From: an uncultured Bartonella sp.
GTDB taxonomy: Bacteria; Pseudomonadota; Alphaproteobacteria; Rhizobiales; Rhizobiaceae
Direction: 5' to 3'
Assembly: GCF_945277285.1 (NCBI RefSeq)
Contig: NZ_CALYPR010000001.1
Span: 310,001 to 374,000, forward strand
Length of the DNA: 64,000 nucleotides
The notes beneath the pieces were generated by a model that was not told the origin of the DNA, searched no databases, and saw nothing but the letters and a program-made list of their open reading frames with translations. Each line of letters starts with the position of its first letter. Within the stretch, counting starts at the first letter, position 1. Made by a program: the position numbers and the translations under genes. This document shows positions 1 through 9,793 of this stretch, in pieces.

Positions 1-97
1 GAGCATTAATCTCTGCAACTTTTGGCCGAAGAGATTTGACGCGACGCTCAAAAGCCGAACCGAATATTTTGCGCGCAAGGCCGCCTAAACTGACCAT
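1..97 (-). CDS. secA: SecA preprotein translocase ATPase, N-terminus only (partial)
   Basis: The minus strand from 97 down to 1 encodes the first 32 residues of a protein starting [19 protein letters not shown], the characteristic amino terminus of SecA in Rhizobiales. SecA is the cytosolic ATPase that drives unfolded preproteins through the SecYEG channel. The start is an ATG preceded by an AGGA Shine-Dalgarno stretch (complement of about 102-106). The rest of the gene, including the motor domains, lies outside the window. It is divergent from the parvulin gene at 521, a gene order familiar in this order of bacteria. Confidence 0.9.
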   Translation of the reverse strand, partial: MVSLGGLARKIFGSAFERRVKSLRPKVAEINA

Positions 98-520
98 TTC
101 TGGTCCTTTCCAATTTTAGTTACCGGCGTTTGCCAACGCCTGTTTAAGTGATGTAGACGCTTTAACCTTCAACGGTAACGCATGCAACAAACTATTGACA
201 CCAGAAACACCGAAAAAGGCTTAAAATCGTAAGTTAACCCATTATCCATGACAGAGATAGGTGTGCAGGCATTTTCTGTCAACATCGTGGCCGGAGTTTA
301 TCCGCAGCCATGTCAAGATGGACAAAGCAGATTTGTCTAACTTCTCATGCAAGTTAAAACTCGAAAACTCGTCATATATCACTCTCGATATCTAAAAGAT
401 GTGAATTTTGTTGCTAAAACACCAACATTTTTTTCAACTTCCAAAACAAAATGCTATGAGTGTCTTAAATTTAACCCATTTTAGTCCAGAATAGCACGCC
501 TGTTCGCAAGGAGACCGTAT
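98..520. promoter_or_regulatory. Divergent intergenic region between secA and the parvulin gene
   Basis: These 423 bases have no supportable reading frame. They must carry the promoters of the divergent secA and peptidylprolyl isomerase genes. AAGGAG at 508-513 is the ribosome binding site of the rightward gene. I see no operator, RNA gene or strong inverted repeat. Confidence 0.5.
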
Positions 521-1507
521 ATGAAATCTATTTCCACCACCCTGTTTCTGTCATCAGCTCTACTTTTAAGTACCAGTCTGACATCAATGGCACAAGATGC
601 GGCAAAGCCGGATGCAGCCCAGCAAAATGTGTCGGAACCAGCTCAACCCAAATTGCCCGATTTAAACAACGCTGGCAATGCAAAACCGGTCGACCCCTCA
701 CATGTCATGGCGGTGGTTGATGGAAAAGATATTACGGCCGGTGAACTTGATTCTATGGCAAATGATATTGACCCCGGGCTTGCTCGCTTACCCGATCAAC
801 AACGCCGTATTACAGTTCTGAAAATCTATATTGACATGAAGACGCTTTCGGATGCTGCTCTTAAAGAAGGGTTGGACAAAACTCCGGATTTCGAAAAACG
901 TATGGCCATCATGCGGGAAAATGTTCTTCAACAACTTTACTTCAAGAATTCCATTGTTGACAAAATCACCGATGCCGACATCAAGGCTCGTTATGACAAG
1001 GAGATAGCCGGCTTGCCAAAGGGACAAGAAGTCCACGCCCGCCATATTCTTGTAAAGACCAAGAAAGAAGCTGAAGATCTGATCAAGCGCCTGCAAAAAG
1101 GCGAGAAATTTGAAGAAATTGCCAAACAGAAATCGACAGACGGTTCTGCTGCCACAGGTGGTGATCTTGGCTACTTCAGCCGTGGACAAATGGTCAAGCC
1201 TTTCGAAGATGCCGCATTTTCTTTAAAGGTTGGCGAGTATACAAAAACACCGGTTGAAAGTCCTTTTGGCTGGCACATCATAAAAGTTGAAGACCGCCGT
1301 GAAAAGCAGCCACCAGCATTGGATGATGTAAAAGATTCTATTCGCAATATGATTGCGCGTGAACGTTATTCTGCAGCAATTGGGGATTTGCGTAGTAAAA
1401 TGGATATCAAATATCCGGATGCCGACGTTGAAAAAGCTATGCAGGCGTCTGACAACAAAGGTGCTGATTCATCTGATGACCAATCCCAAGAAGATGATGA
1501 ACAATAA
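521..1507 (+). CDS. Periplasmic parvulin-type peptidylprolyl isomerase (PpiC/SurA-like)
   Basis: This is a 328-residue exported foldase. Residues 1-25 are a Sec signal peptide (positive start, hydrophobic core, SMAQDA cleavage region), followed by a Pro/Ala/Gln-rich linker. A SurA_N-like helical segment covers about residues 60-165. One parvulin domain covers about 168-262, with the family signatures HARHILV, GGDLGYFSRGQMV and PFGWHIIKV. The last 35 residues are acidic and probably disordered. The family isomerises prolyl bonds and chaperones outer membrane proteins in the periplasm. AAGGAG at 508-513 gives good spacing to the ATG. A hairpin at 1541-1583 closes the unit before argJ. The enzyme class is secure; the clients are unknown. 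Confidence 0.88.
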   Translation: MKSISTTLFLSSALLLSTSLTSMAQDAAKPDAAQQNVSEPAQPKLPDLNNAGNAKPVDPSHVMAVVDGKDITAGELDSMANDIDPGLARLPDQQRRITVLKIYIDMKTLSDAALKEGLDKTPDFEKRMAIMRENVLQQLYFKNSIVDKITDADIKARYDKEIAGLPKGQEVHARHILVKTKKEAEDLIKRLQKGEKFEEIAKQKSTDGSAATGGDLGYFSRGQMVKPFEDAAFSLKVGEYTKTPVESPFGWHIIKVEDRREKQPPALDDVKDSIRNMIARERYSAAIGDLRSKMDIKYPDADVEKAMQASDNKGADSSDDQSQEDDEQ

Positions 1508-1540
1508 GCTTATGTTGAAAGCTTTTTTGGTTTAGTTGGA

Positions 1541-1591
1541 TAATGCCGGACAACAGCCTTTTCAAATGCCTTGTCCGGCATTATTGTTTTT
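1541..1591 (+). terminator. Rho-independent terminator after the parvulin gene
   Basis: TAATGCCGGACAA at 1541-1553 pairs perfectly with TTGTCCGGCATTA at 1571-1583 around a 17-base loop, and is followed by a T-rich run. It ends the parvulin transcript before argJ. Confidence 0.7.
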
Positions 1592-1622
1592 CCAGTTTCT
1601 AATTTTTACTTGCGAGGTTGCT

Positions 1623-2861
1623 ATGGCAGGCAAAATTTCTCCACTTGCGCCGAAGACTTATCCCCAAATGCCACCAATAAGAGGCGTGCGTCTGGCAACC
1701 GCGGAAGCTCATATCAAATATCAAGGACGACCTGATCTTCTTTTCATCGTTTTTGATAAACCTGCCAATGTCGCCGGTGTTTTTACCCGTTCAAAATGCC
1801 CTTCTGCACCTGTTGACCATTGCCGGAAAATTCTAAAACATGGAGCAGCGCGTGGTGTTGTCGTCAATTCCGGTAATGCCAACGCTTTTACGGGCAAAAT
1901 GGGTGTTGCAACAACAGATGCTACTGCGAAAGCGGCAGCAGATGTTCTCAAAGCAAAGCCGGATGAAATCTATCTTGCATCCACCGGCGTTATCGGCGAG
2001 CCAATGGATGCTTCGCGGTTTACCGGTCGATTGCCGCAAATGGCAAAAGAGGCAACAGAAGACAATTGGTTTGATGCCGTCAAGGCTATCATGACGACAG
2101 ATACATTCCCGAAACTTGCAACACGCAACATTGATTTCGGTGGACATAAAGTTGTCATCAATGGCATTGCCAAGGGAGCGGGCATGATTGCCCCCAATAT
2201 GGGCACCATGCTATCCTTTATCGTAACGGATGCCCCTGTATATTCTTCGATATTGCAAGATATATTATCCGATAAAGTATGTGACACTTTCAATGCTATT
2301 ACTGTGGATAGCGATACTTCGACATCGGATACGCTTCTCGCATTTGCCACTGGCACTGCCGAGGGAAAAATCACCCCGCTTGCACAAAGAGACGACCCCC
2401 GTTATCAAGTGCTTGCTCAAGGTATTTACGAGGTTTTACACGAGCTTTCATTGCAAGTTGTCACAGATGGTGAGGGTGCACACCACCTGATCGAGGTTAA
2501 AGTTGTTGGTGCAACAACGGATGCTGCAGCAAAGACAATTGCTCGTTCCATTGCCAATTCACCACTTGTCAAAACAGCTATTGCCGGTGAAGATGCCAAT
2601 TGGGGCCGTGTGGTCATGGCTGTTGGCAAAGCCGGTGTAGAAGCCGATCGCGACCGATTGGCAATATGGTTTGGCCCCCATCGTCTTGCCGTTGATGGCG
2701 AGCGCGATCCTGCCTATAGTGAAGAACAAGCCTCTCTTTATATGAAAGGCTCTCATATCGTCATTAAGGCCGATATCGGTTTGGGTAACGGCTGTGCAAC
2801 GATATGGTCATGTGATTTGACCAAGGAATATGTCGAGATTAATGGTGACTACAGAAGTTGA
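1623..2861 (+). CDS. argJ: Bifunctional glutamate N-acetyltransferase / amino-acid acetyltransferase
   Basis: This is a 412-residue ArgJ, which makes N-acetylglutamate and recycles the acetyl group from N-acetylornithine in the cyclic arginine pathway. Family signatures are [20 protein letters not shown] and [14 protein letters not shown]. ArgJ self-cleaves before the Thr of TML, here T195 (codon 2205-2207), leaving it as the N-terminal nucleophile of the beta chain. The residue before it is Gly rather than the more usual Ala. The C-terminal part keeps [14 protein letters not shown]. The reading frame is open upstream to 1536, but that stretch overlaps the terminator and has no family similarity. 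The ATG at 1623, with GAGG about 6 bases upstream, matches the usual family start [14 protein letters not shown]. It overlaps the following GNAT gene. Confidence 0.93.
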   Translation: MAGKISPLAPKTYPQMPPIRGVRLATAEAHIKYQGRPDLLFIVFDKPANVAGVFTRSKCPSAPVDHCRKILKHGAARGVVVNSGNANAFTGKMGVATTDATAKAAADVLKAKPDEIYLASTGVIGEPMDASRFTGRLPQMAKEATEDNWFDAVKAIMTTDTFPKLATRNIDFGGHKVVINGIAKGAGMIAPNMGTMLSFIVTDAPVYSSILQDILSDKVCDTFNAITVDSDTSTSDTLLAFATGTAEGKITPLAQRDDPRYQVLAQGIYEVLHELSLQVVTDGEGAHHLIEVKVVGATTDAAAKTIARSIANSPLVKTAIAGEDANWGRVVMAVGKAGVEADRDRLAIWFGPHRLAVDGERDPAYSEEQASLYMKGSHIVIKADIGLGNGCATIWSCDLTKEYVEINGDYRS

Positions 2862-3633
2862 TAATATAAACCGCCGGAGTGCTACTCTGGCACAAATCCG
2901 CAGGCTTGAAGCACTTTCTGCCCGCGCATGGCCAACTGAAAAAGAATTTTATGATGGCGTTTGGGTATGCCGCTCGACACCCGATTTTCCTTCAGCACGG
3001 ATTAATTCCGTAACTCCGCTTGATCCGGATGATAACAAAAACATGCTGGAACGGGTCAGACACCTGTGTTTTGAAAACGGTGTCTTTAAGTTTCCCTTAC
3101 GTCTGACGCCGCTTGCACCGCTTGAGCTTTTCGACGGACTAAAGCAGAATGGCTGGGCAAACTTCAAAGATGTTGCCGTGATGGTTCTTGAGCCGCTTCC
3201 TCATGTTGCTGGGTCAGATGTTGAACTAAAAGCAATTGACGTTGAAGACTATAGCAAGTTGACAGTGCGAAACCATACGCATGAAAACCAATATGCTGAA
3301 ATCTATTTCAAGCTGTTAAAACGTATCAAGGGAAAACCGCTTTTCTACGAGTTCACACGCGATGACCAAATAATAGGCAATATGATTGCTGTTAGCGATT
3401 TTGGTGAAATTGGCTTAATTGACTTTTCGATTATTCCCAATTTGCGTGGCCGCGGCCTTGGCACTCTGGCTTTACAGAGCTTGATTAACACATTTCGCAG
3501 GAAATCTGCCGATGCCTCTTTTAAAAGCATCTGGGTACAAGTTGAAACATTGAATAGCGCGGCATGGCGGCTTTATTCCAATGCGGGGTTCAAAACCATC
3601 TATCACTATCAATATTGGAGGCCCGGCGTTTGA
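2842..3633 (+). CDS. GNAT-family N-acetyltransferase
   Basis: A protein of 263 residues with the GCN5-related acetyltransferase fold in its C-terminal half. The acetyl-CoA pyrophosphate-binding motif A appears as [17 protein letters not shown], and the fold ends with [18 protein letters not shown], a typical motif B. The N-terminal half (about residues 1-130) is less conserved and may be a degenerate second GNAT lobe. The substrate cannot be inferred. It overlaps the end of argJ, and its stop overlaps the mutT start, so argJ-GNAT-mutT are probably co-transcribed and coupled. Two ATGs are possible: 2830, where AAGGA sits only 2 bases upstream, and 2842, with a weak GAG at better spacing. I prefer 2842. 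Confidence 0.8.
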   Translation: MVTTEVDNINRRSATLAQIRRLEALSARAWPTEKEFYDGVWVCRSTPDFPSARINSVTPLDPDDNKNMLERVRHLCFENGVFKFPLRLTPLAPLELFDGLKQNGWANFKDVAVMVLEPLPHVAGSDVELKAIDVEDYSKLTVRNHTHENQYAEIYFKLLKRIKGKPLFYEFTRDDQIIGNMIAVSDFGEIGLIDFSIIPNLRGRGLGTLALQSLINTFRRKSADASFKSIWVQVETLNSAAWRLYSNAGFKTIYHYQYWRPGV

Positions 3634-4043
3634 CCATTTCAAAGCCACTTCTTGTTGTTGTTGCCTGTGCCCTGATCGACGCTGACAATCGTGTTTTGCT
3701 CGCCCAGCGTCCGGCTGGAAAATCACTCGCCGGACTATGGGAATTTCCAGGTGGCAAGATCGAAGCAAATGAAACTCCCGAGCAAGCCCTAATACGGGAA
3801 CTTCATGAAGAATTGGCAATTACAGTCAAGCAGAATTGCCTTTCTCCGCTAACTTTTGCAAGCCATTGTTATGAAAAATTCCATCTTCTCATGCCGCTTT
3901 ATATTTGCCGGCGTTACCAAGGAATAGCCAGTGGTGCAGAAGGGCAAAATATCAAATGGGTGCGGACGATAGAAATCGAGCATTATCCAATGCCGGATGC
4001 GGATAAACCGCTCATTCCGATTTTAAAAGATCTACTTCTTTAA
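3630..4043 (+). CDS. mutT: 8-oxo-dGTP diphosphatase MutT (Nudix hydrolase)
   Basis: This is a 137-residue Nudix hydrolase that removes oxidised 8-oxo-dGTP from the nucleotide pool. The Nudix box runs from GGKIEANE through RELHEEL, with the metal-binding glutamates present; the box glycine is replaced by Ala (REL-HEE-L-A-I). The protein starts [15 protein letters not shown], as usual for proteobacterial MutT. I set the start at TTG 3630 because GGAGG at 3617-3621 lies 8 bases upstream, and because it overlaps the TGA of the preceding gene (3631-3633), implying translational coupling. The upstream ATG at 3564 lies inside the GNAT gene and has no such signal. Confidence 0.9.
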   Translation: MTISKPLLVVVACALIDADNRVLLAQRPAGKSLAGLWEFPGGKIEANETPEQALIRELHEELAITVKQNCLSPLTFASHCYEKFHLLMPLYICRRYQGIASGAEGQNIKWVRTIEIEHYPMPDADKPLIPILKDLLL

Positions 4044-4150
4044 TAATATGTTTACTTTGTTTTTCGACAAATATCACTTTAAAGCCGATGTTAAGTGCTT
4101 CTTAACAGGTCATTTTTAAAATGTCCTGTGGTTGCTCTGGAGTAATTAAC

Positions 4151-4411
4151 ATGCCTCACCAAGAGTTTTCGAATAGAAATCGTAACGATATTAGCCAGTC
4201 AGCAGGAACAGGTGTCCTGCGGGTCGTATTGCTATTTGGTTCGGTCGCTATTGCATTAGGGCTTATTCTTGTACCATTGTTGGCTGATCGCAAAGATGCC
4301 CAACTCACCCAATCCATTTTCCAGAATGATGTCGATTACTCGACCATGACAGGTGCAGTCACCCCCTCCCCTATTCCTCAAGTTCCTACGCAAACCAATG
4401 CTCAACAATGA
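4151..4411 (+). CDS. Small conserved single-pass membrane protein
   Basis: An 86-residue protein of unknown function. A polar, Asn/Arg-rich N-terminus leads to SAGTGVLRVVLLFG and one transmembrane helix (about residues 24-43), then a polar, Pro/Thr-rich tail. This architecture and the GTGVLRVVLLFG phrase recur in small uncharacterised Rhizobiales proteins. The start at 4151 has TGGAG at 4138-4142 with 8 bases spacing; an in-frame ATG at 4121 is less likely. It stands alone between mutT and tcyP. No function should be assigned. Confidence 0.65.
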   Translation: MPHQEFSNRNRNDISQSAGTGVLRVVLLFGSVAIALGLILVPLLADRKDAQLTQSIFQNDVDYSTMTGAVTPSPIPQVPTQTNAQQ

Positions 4412-4551
4412 TGTTTTTGTAGCATAAATTGGTGCAAATAGTTTTTTTATTGGTATAATTTTCTTTGAGGTCTGCGCAACTGTTCCCTATATCCACTATT
4501 TGGAAGTGGTGATGTGCCAATGTGCTTTCACCTGTTTAAGGGACAAGCCTC

Positions 4552-5943
4552 ATGTTAATCGGATTTATTGCCAATCTCGTCATCTTTGTTTTGCTATTAT
4601 TTGGACTGGCTGAAACCACGAAAACGGGCTGGAGCCTTTCCCGCCGGGTTCTTATCGGACTCATTGTTGGGATCATTTTCGGAATTATTCTGCAATCAAT
4701 TTATGACTTTGACAATATAGAACTTAAAAAATCGATTGCCTGGTTCAACATTGTCGGCAATGGCTATGTGCTGCTTTTGCAAATGATCGTTATGCCGCTG
4801 GTTTTCGCTTCAATACTGTCAGCAGTTGCGCGTCTTCATTCAGCTTCATCACTTGGAAAAATTTCCACAATAACGATTGGCTTTTTGTTATTCACAACTT
4901 TGATTGCGGCTTTTGTCGGGGTCATGATGGTCAATCTTTTCGGTCTGTCAGCGGAAGGACTTGTGCAAGGAACTGCCGAAACTGCTCGCCTAAACGCTAT
5001 TGAGACAAATTATATATCCAAAGTTGCCGACATGAGTGTTCCGCAACTTATTCTTTCATTTATACCGAAAAATCCGTTTGCCGACCTTACGGGCGCCAAT
5101 CCCACATCAATCATCAGCGTGGTTATTTTTGCCGCCTTTCTCGGCGCAGCAGCTATTCGTTTGATGAATGATAATCCTGAAAAGGGAAAAGCTGTTATTT
5201 CGGCTATTGATATATTGCAAGCATGGGTGATGAAGCTGGTACGCCTTGTTATTGCGCTCACACCCTATGGTGTGTTTGCGCTGATGACAAAAGTTGCCGC
5301 CACATCCAATGCACAAGATATTTTGAAATTATTGGCCTTTATTGTTGCCTCCTACATTGGGCTAGCAGTCATGTTTGTCATTCATGGCATATTAATCGGC
5401 CTATCTGGCATTAATCCTTTGCGGTTCTTTGCTAAAGTCATGCCGGTTTTAACCTTCGCTTTTACCAGTCGCTCGAGTGCAGCAAGTATCCCCCTGAATA
5501 TCGAAGCCTTGACAGAACGCATCGGCGTTCCCCAGTCAATTGCCAGTTTTGCTGCCTCTTTTGGTGCCACTATAGGTCAAAATGGCTGTGCCGGGCTTTA
5601 TCCGGCAATGCTTGCAACCATGGTTGCGCCAACAGTCGGCATCAATCCGCTTGATCCTATGTGGATTGCAACACTTGTCGGCATTGTCACTTTAAGTTCG
5701 ATTGGCGTTGCCGGCGTAGGTGGGGGGGCAACATTTGCAGCACTCATCGTGCTTCCGACAATGGGTTTGCCGGTTACACTCGTTGCGCTTCTTATCTCGA
5801 TCGAACCCTTGATCGACATGGGCCGCACAGCGCTCAATGTTAATGGTGCCATGACAGCAGCAACTGTGACCAGCCAGATATTGCATGAAACAAATAAAAC
5901 AATTTTCAATTCCGATAACGATAAAGAACTGAGCAATACATGA
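4552..5943 (+). CDS. tcyP: L-cystine:cation symporter TcyP (DAACS family)
   Basis: A 463-residue dicarboxylate/amino acid:cation symporter that strongly resembles the TcyP/YdjN branch for L-cystine. Conserved phrases include [53 protein letters not shown], the serine-rich hairpin [13 protein letters not shown] and [18 protein letters not shown]. Eight transmembrane helices and two re-entrant loops are expected for the family. Imported cystine supplies sulphur and cysteine and takes part in redox homeostasis. AAGGGA at 4538-4543 gives 8-base spacing. It is a single-gene unit closed by the hairpin at 5949-5978. The family is certain; cystine specificity rests on overall resemblance. Confidence 0.88.
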   Translation: MLIGFIANLVIFVLLLFGLAETTKTGWSLSRRVLIGLIVGIIFGIILQSIYDFDNIELKKSIAWFNIVGNGYVLLLQMIVMPLVFASILSAVARLHSASSLGKISTITIGFLLFTTLIAAFVGVMMVNLFGLSAEGLVQGTAETARLNAIETNYISKVADMSVPQLILSFIPKNPFADLTGANPTSIISVVIFAAFLGAAAIRLMNDNPEKGKAVISAIDILQAWVMKLVRLVIALTPYGVFALMTKVAATSNAQDILKLLAFIVASYIGLAVMFVIHGILIGLSGINPLRFFAKVMPVLTFAFTSRSSAASIPLNIEALTERIGVPQSIASFAASFGATIGQNGCAGLYPAMLATMVAPTVGINPLDPMWIATLVGIVTLSSIGVAGVGGGATFAALIVLPTMGLPVTLVALLISIEPLIDMGRTALNVNGAMTAATVTSQILHETNKTIFNSDNDKELSNT

Positions 5944-5948
5944 AGCCT

Positions 5949-5978
5949 TAAAAATGGGAGGCTGCCTCCCATTTTTAA
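5949..5978 (+). terminator. Rho-independent terminator after tcyP
   Basis: AAAAATGGGAGGC at 5950-5962 is repeated inverted at 5964-5976, giving a nearly loopless 12-13 bp hairpin with A and T runs on its flanks. It can work in both directions. Confidence 0.8.
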
Positions 5979-6363
5979 GCTCTCAAAAGAGAACCGTGGC
6001 CTTTATACGTGCCTTGACTGGCTATGCATTCTTTTATTGCGTGTACAGGTCGTGTCATTTGCCCACGCGCTTTCTCACAACCGCGCCCGATAGCAGAACC
6101 ATTTCTTTGCCTTCCTCTTTTTAAAAGACAGAAGTTGTTTAAAAACTTATCGTTGTGTTGCAAAAAAGCTCTGACATTTTAGTTATCCAAGTTTTGTTCT
6201 CCTGACGAGAAAAAATCAGCGACCGATCAAACTCTATTAGCAGCCTATTTTTCCGTAAAAACCAGATAACTATTTGAGAGATAGATAAAACACAAAGTAA
6301 AGTAATGATTTTCTTCTATTTTTGCCCCTTTAATCAAGGAGTCAACAAAGCAGAAAACAATTT
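5979..6363. other. Intergenic region without recognised content
   Basis: 385 bases between the convergent tcyP (plus) and methyltransferase (minus) genes. A 62-codon minus-strand frame is present at 5975-6163 but has no recognisable similarity. The stretch at 6000-6110 is less AT-rich than the rest and could be an old gene remnant. Nothing firm can be assigned. Confidence 0.4.
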
Positions 6364-7245
6364 CTAATGGGACGATTTGTCACCTAAAACATCAATCAGC
6401 GAGATTTTAGCGGTGCCTGGTCGAAGCGGTTTCTGCTGGTTTCTATCAGGAGCCCACCCTGATAACCAGATAAATGAAAAACTAGCTCTGATGCGCCCGT
6501 CGGGGTCACAAAAACGTTCGGCATAGATTTCTGCAACACGCTCGAAGAAATGCTTTGTTACCGGACGACGCGACCTTCCAATCAATGCATTTTGCATTCC
6601 CATTGCGCGCAAATCGCCCATCAGATCAAAAGCTGTATTATAACGGACAGTCAAATTCTCTACGTCACTGACCGGCATCGCAAAACCGGCTCTTTGCAAT
6701 AAGCCGCCGGCATCACGGATATCTGCAAAGGGATAAACTCGCGGACTTGCCCCGCCATAAAGTTCGGTCTCTGCTTGCAACATGCTTTCACGCAATTCGC
6801 CAAGTGTACCAGCTCCCGACATGACACCAAGAAAAAGCCCGTCAGGTTTCAGGCTTTTGCGAATTTGGTTGAGAACACCCGGAACGTCATTGGTGATACT
6901 TAAAGACAAAAGTGAAATGGCAAGATCATAATGTTCGATGGGTAAATCAATAAATTCCCGTCCCCGTTTTAAAAATTTATGCGTGCCGTTCATATACCGT
7001 TTATCACTTTCAACGACATCAACTGTCGCGACTTTTCCGGATTTCTCAAGTACTTTGCTACCTGCACCCGTGTGTCCAAAAAGATCAACAGCGCGGGTAA
7101 ACTTCCGGTCAACAGTTTGCAAACGTTCTTCAAGGTCTTCTGCCATACGAACCAGTAAAAAATCGCCTTTTTGTCCGTAACGGGCAAATGCACGCCGACG
7201 GAATTGTTCAATTCTGTTATGGTCGAAAATCTGAGGATTTGTCAT
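6364..7245 (-). CDS. SAM-dependent class I methyltransferase, NDUFAF5/BioC-like
   Basis: A 293-residue protein starting MTNPQIFDHNRIEQFRRRA. A Rossmann-type SAM domain covers about residues 40-200, with the glycine loop seen as VDLFGHTGAGSKVL and the middle motif as YDLAISLLSLSITND. The N-terminus FDHNRIEQFRRRAF and the C-terminal RFCDPDGRIRASF phrase match the alphaproteobacterial homologues of NDUFAF5, a mitochondrial complex I assembly factor that hydroxylates an arginine. A role in respiratory complex assembly is therefore possible but not shown. It is divergent from comF, with a 141-base gap holding both promoters, an arrangement common in Rhizobiales. Confidence 0.8.
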   Translation of the reverse strand: MTNPQIFDHNRIEQFRRRAFARYGQKGDFLLVRMAEDLEERLQTVDRKFTRAVDLFGHTGAGSKVLEKSGKVATVDVVESDKRYMNGTHKFLKRGREFIDLPIEHYDLAISLLSLSITNDVPGVLNQIRKSLKPDGLFLGVMSGAGTLGELRESMLQAETELYGGASPRVYPFADIRDAGGLLQRAGFAMPVSDVENLTVRYNTAFDLMGDLRAMGMQNALIGRSRRPVTKHFFERVAEIYAERFCDPDGRIRASFSFIWLSGWAPDRNQQKPLRPGTAKISLIDVLGDKSSH

Positions 7246-7386
7246 TGTTGTAATTGTTGAATTTTACCGCCATTCTATTAATGTGGTTATCAAGGTAGGT
7301 TACAATAAAACCGACTATCACGTTTTTAGTAATGTCTATCAGGTTTTCATCTCATCGTCAGTCACTTTTCTTGGAGGCTGAAAAGA

Positions 7387-8163
7387 TTGTTAAAGACAGT
7401 CCATTCTAAAAAGAAAATCCGCTTGAAAATTGGTGAATATGTCTTGAACCTTTTGTTTCCGCCAACCTGTCCTGGATGCGGCGATTTTGTTGAAAAAAGC
7501 GGTACGATCTGTGCCAAATGCTGGCAGAAATTGCATTTTATCACCAAACCATATTGTCCTGTAATGGGGACACCCTTTGTCTATGATATGGGGGATGGTT
7601 TTTTAAGTGGCGAAGCGCTCGCCTCTCCCCCGCCTTTCACACGGGCCCGTTCAGCGGTTGCCCATTTTGGTCTTGCCCGCACGCTGGTGACCCGCCTTAA
7701 ATATGGTGACCGCACCGATCTTGCTCCGTCGATGGCACAATGGATGATTATTGCCGGTAAAGAGCTCATTGAAAGTGCCGATATAATTGTGCCAATACCA
7801 CTCCACTTTCGCCGCTTTCTAAAACGCACCTATAATCAGGCAACCGAACTGTCGCGCTATATTTCTAAAAGCACCGGAAGACCTTTATACCCTTCGGTAA
7901 TCCAACGAGTAAAAAACACCCATCAGCAAGTCGGGCTTCATGCTAACGCCCGCCATCGTAATATGATTGGTGCTTTTCGTGTGCCGGAAAAGGAAAAGGT
8001 AAAAATAGAGAATAAACATATTTTACTTGTTGATGATGTATTTACTACCGGTGCAACAGTGCGTTCCGCCAGCAAAGTACTATTGCGCAGCGGAGCCCAA
8101 ACAGTTGATGTTTTGACATTTTCGCGGGTACTACCAGCGCTCTATGAAGAGCCACCCTCTTGA
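7387..8163 (+). CDS. comF: ComF family protein (phosphoribosyltransferase-like)
   Basis: A 258-residue ComF/GntX-type protein. The N-terminus has a double zinc-knuckle pattern (CPGC at about residues 27-30, then CAKC) and the C-terminal half is a type I phosphoribosyltransferase domain with the PRPP loop HILLVDDVFTTGATV. In naturally competent bacteria ComF helps single-stranded DNA uptake; in alphaproteobacteria its role is not settled. I use the TTG start at 7387 because GGAGG at 7373-7377 lies 9 bases upstream and no ATG fits. It lies just upstream of grxC, with likely co-transcription. Confidence 0.85.
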   Translation: MLKTVHSKKKIRLKIGEYVLNLLFPPTCPGCGDFVEKSGTICAKCWQKLHFITKPYCPVMGTPFVYDMGDGFLSGEALASPPPFTRARSAVAHFGLARTLVTRLKYGDRTDLAPSMAQWMIIAGKELIESADIIVPIPLHFRRFLKRTYNQATELSRYISKSTGRPLYPSVIQRVKNTHQQVGLHANARHRNMIGAFRVPEKEKVKIENKHILLVDDVFTTGATVRSASKVLLRSGAQTVDVLTFSRVLPALYEEPPS

Positions 8164-8206
8164 GGAAAAAATCAAAGCTACTTATATAGCGAGGATGGAG
8201 AACAAC

Positions 8207-8458
8207 ATGCCACATATAATAATTTATACCCGGCCGGGTTGCCCCTACTGTGATAGCGCTAAAGAGCTGCTTGCTTCAAAAGGTGTGGCTTTTGAAGAAA
8301 TCGATGGTTCGGGAAAAAAGCGCGCCGAAATGGTGAGCCGCGCCCACGGCAATAATACTTTTCCGCAAATTTTTATTGGCAGCCATTATATTGGTGGATG
8401 TGACGATCTTCACGAGCTGGACGCCAAAGGCAAACTAGACCCTCTTCTATACGGTTGA
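8207..8458 (+). CDS. grxC: Glutaredoxin 3
   Basis: An 83-residue GrxC starting MPHIIIYTRPGCPYCDSA. The dithiol active site CPYC is at about residues 12-15, and the glutathione-binding FPQIFIG and GGCDDL motifs are present. It reduces disulphides and glutathione mixed disulphides in the cytosol. GGAG at 8197-8200 sets the start 6 bases downstream; in-frame ATGs further upstream lie inside or beside comF and are not used. Its TGA overlaps a possible TTG of the next gene, so translation is probably coupled along the unit. Confidence 0.93.
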   Translation: MPHIIIYTRPGCPYCDSAKELLASKGVAFEEIDGSGKKRAEMVSRAHGNNTFPQIFIGSHYIGGCDDLHELDAKGKLDPLLYG

Positions 8459-8463
8459 CAATA

Positions 8464-8889
8464 ATGATCTGTTTTTCTCTTCATTGTGATAAAGCACATG
8501 AATTCGATGGTTGGTTTCGCAATAATGAAGATTTTTTAAACCAGAAAAAGTCCTATTTGATTCACTGTCCGATTTGTGATTCAACCGCAATTGACAAGAC
8601 ATTGATGGCTCCGGCCGTTGCAACATCGCGAAAATGCGAACAAGTGGGGTTAGGCTTAACTCTTGAACAGCAAAAGATGGTTGAGACCATGCGCAAACTT
8701 ACGCGCGAAGTGCATAAAAATGCTGAATATGTTGGCAACCGTTTTGCTGAAGAAGCACGCCGTATCCATTTCAAGGAAGTCAAAGAACGACCAATCTATG
8801 GCGAAGCGAATGCCAAGGAAGTGTCTTCTCTTGTTGATGATGGTATTCCGGTTATGCCACTTGCAACATTGCCGGAAGACGAAAATTAG
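8464..8889 (+). CDS. DUF1178 family protein
   Basis: A 141-residue conserved protein of unknown function, starting MICFSLHCDKAHEFDGWF, the typical opening of DUF1178. Two cysteine pairs or near-pairs occur in the first 45 residues (C-x-L-H-C and CPIC), suggesting metal binding, and the rest is helical and acidic. It follows grxC by 5 bases. A TTG at 8455 that overlaps the grxC stop is an alternative start, but the ATG at 8464 matches the family. The constant association with grxC and comF in Rhizobiales suggests a redox or metal role, which is inference only. Confidence 0.8.
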   Translation: MICFSLHCDKAHEFDGWFRNNEDFLNQKKSYLIHCPICDSTAIDKTLMAPAVATSRKCEQVGLGLTLEQQKMVETMRKLTREVHKNAEYVGNRFAEEARRIHFKEVKERPIYGEANAKEVSSLVDDGIPVMPLATLPEDEN

Positions 8890-8942
8890 TCTTCCAGCAA
8901 AACTGCAACACAATCTCCAATATTTTGTACAGGGGTTGGCGA

Positions 8943-9689
8943 CTATTTCAGCCGGCGTGCGAGCAGCATATAATTGACATCCGTATTCTTTGAACGGTTC
9001 CAACAATCCTTGAAGGGATTATAGGTTATTCCCAATTTATCAATCACCGTAAGACCGGCCTCATTAAGCTTTGCTGTTATTTCATCGGGTGTCAAAAACT
9101 TATTATAATCATGCGTTCCTTTCGGAAGCCACTGCAATATATATTCGGCACCGATAATTGCAAGCCCCCACGACTTCAATGTGCGATTTAAGGTAGCAAC
9201 AAACATCAACCCCTGTGGTTTGACCATTTTCGCACTTTCCGACATAAAAAGATCAACATCGGAAACATGTTCTACCACTTCCATATTCAGAACAATATCG
9301 AATTTTTCGCCCGCCTTTGCCAAATCTTCTGCTGTCGTTGTTCGATAATCAATTTTCAAACCGGATTGAGTCGCATGGAGTTTGGCCACTTCAATATTTG
9401 TATTTGAAGCGTCGGCCCCGACCACTTCACCACCAAGACGGGCCATCGGCTCACAAAGAAGCCCGCCGCCGCAACCAATATCAAGAAAACGCAACCCCTT
9501 AAATGGCTTTTCGTCGTTGAGATCACGGTCAAAAGCCAGACAAACTTTTTCCTTGATGTAGGAAAGTCGTGCCGGATTGAATTTATGGAGAGGACGGAAT
9601 TTTCCTTGTGGATCCCACCATTCTGCAGCAATACGTGAAAAATGGTCTATTTCGGCTTGATTGATTGTGGTGCGTTGGGCTTCTGCCAT
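8943..9689 (-). CDS. ubiG: Ubiquinone biosynthesis O-methyltransferase UbiG
   Basis: A 248-residue SAM-dependent methyltransferase that carries out both O-methylations of the ubiquinone ring. Signatures are [20 protein letters not shown] at the N-terminus, SAM motif [19 protein letters not shown] at about residues 69-86, VVEHV in motif II, and NRTLKSW followed by [12 protein letters not shown], all diagnostic of UbiG. The complement of 9694-9703 supplies an AGGAGAG ribosome binding site. It is divergent from lysC, a standard Rhizobiales arrangement. Confidence 0.95.
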   Translation of the reverse strand: MAEAQRTTINQAEIDHFSRIAAEWWDPQGKFRPLHKFNPARLSYIKEKVCLAFDRDLNDEKPFKGLRFLDIGCGGGLLCEPMARLGGEVVGADASNTNIEVAKLHATQSGLKIDYRTTTAEDLAKAGEKFDIVLNMEVVEHVSDVDLFMSESAKMVKPQGLMFVATLNRTLKSWGLAIIGAEYILQWLPKGTHDYNKFLTPDEITAKLNEAGLTVIDKLGITYNPFKDCWNRSKNTDVNYMLLARRLK

Positions 9690-9793
9690 AGGGGCTCTCC
9701 TTACAGGTTAATGCATATCAGTTTTGACTTAAATGGGACAAAGTCAATACTGAAACAAGGAAATATGTCAGTCTTGCTTAAATTCTCAATATT

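Noticed and set aside
1536..1622. Longer N-terminus for argJ
   Set aside because: The 29 extra codons run through the terminator hairpin of the upstream gene, have no ribosome site and do not match the family start.
5975..6163. 62-codon minus-strand frame
   Set aside because: No ribosome site and no similarity I can recognise; it starts inside a terminator-bounded gap. It could be a remnant but cannot be supported.
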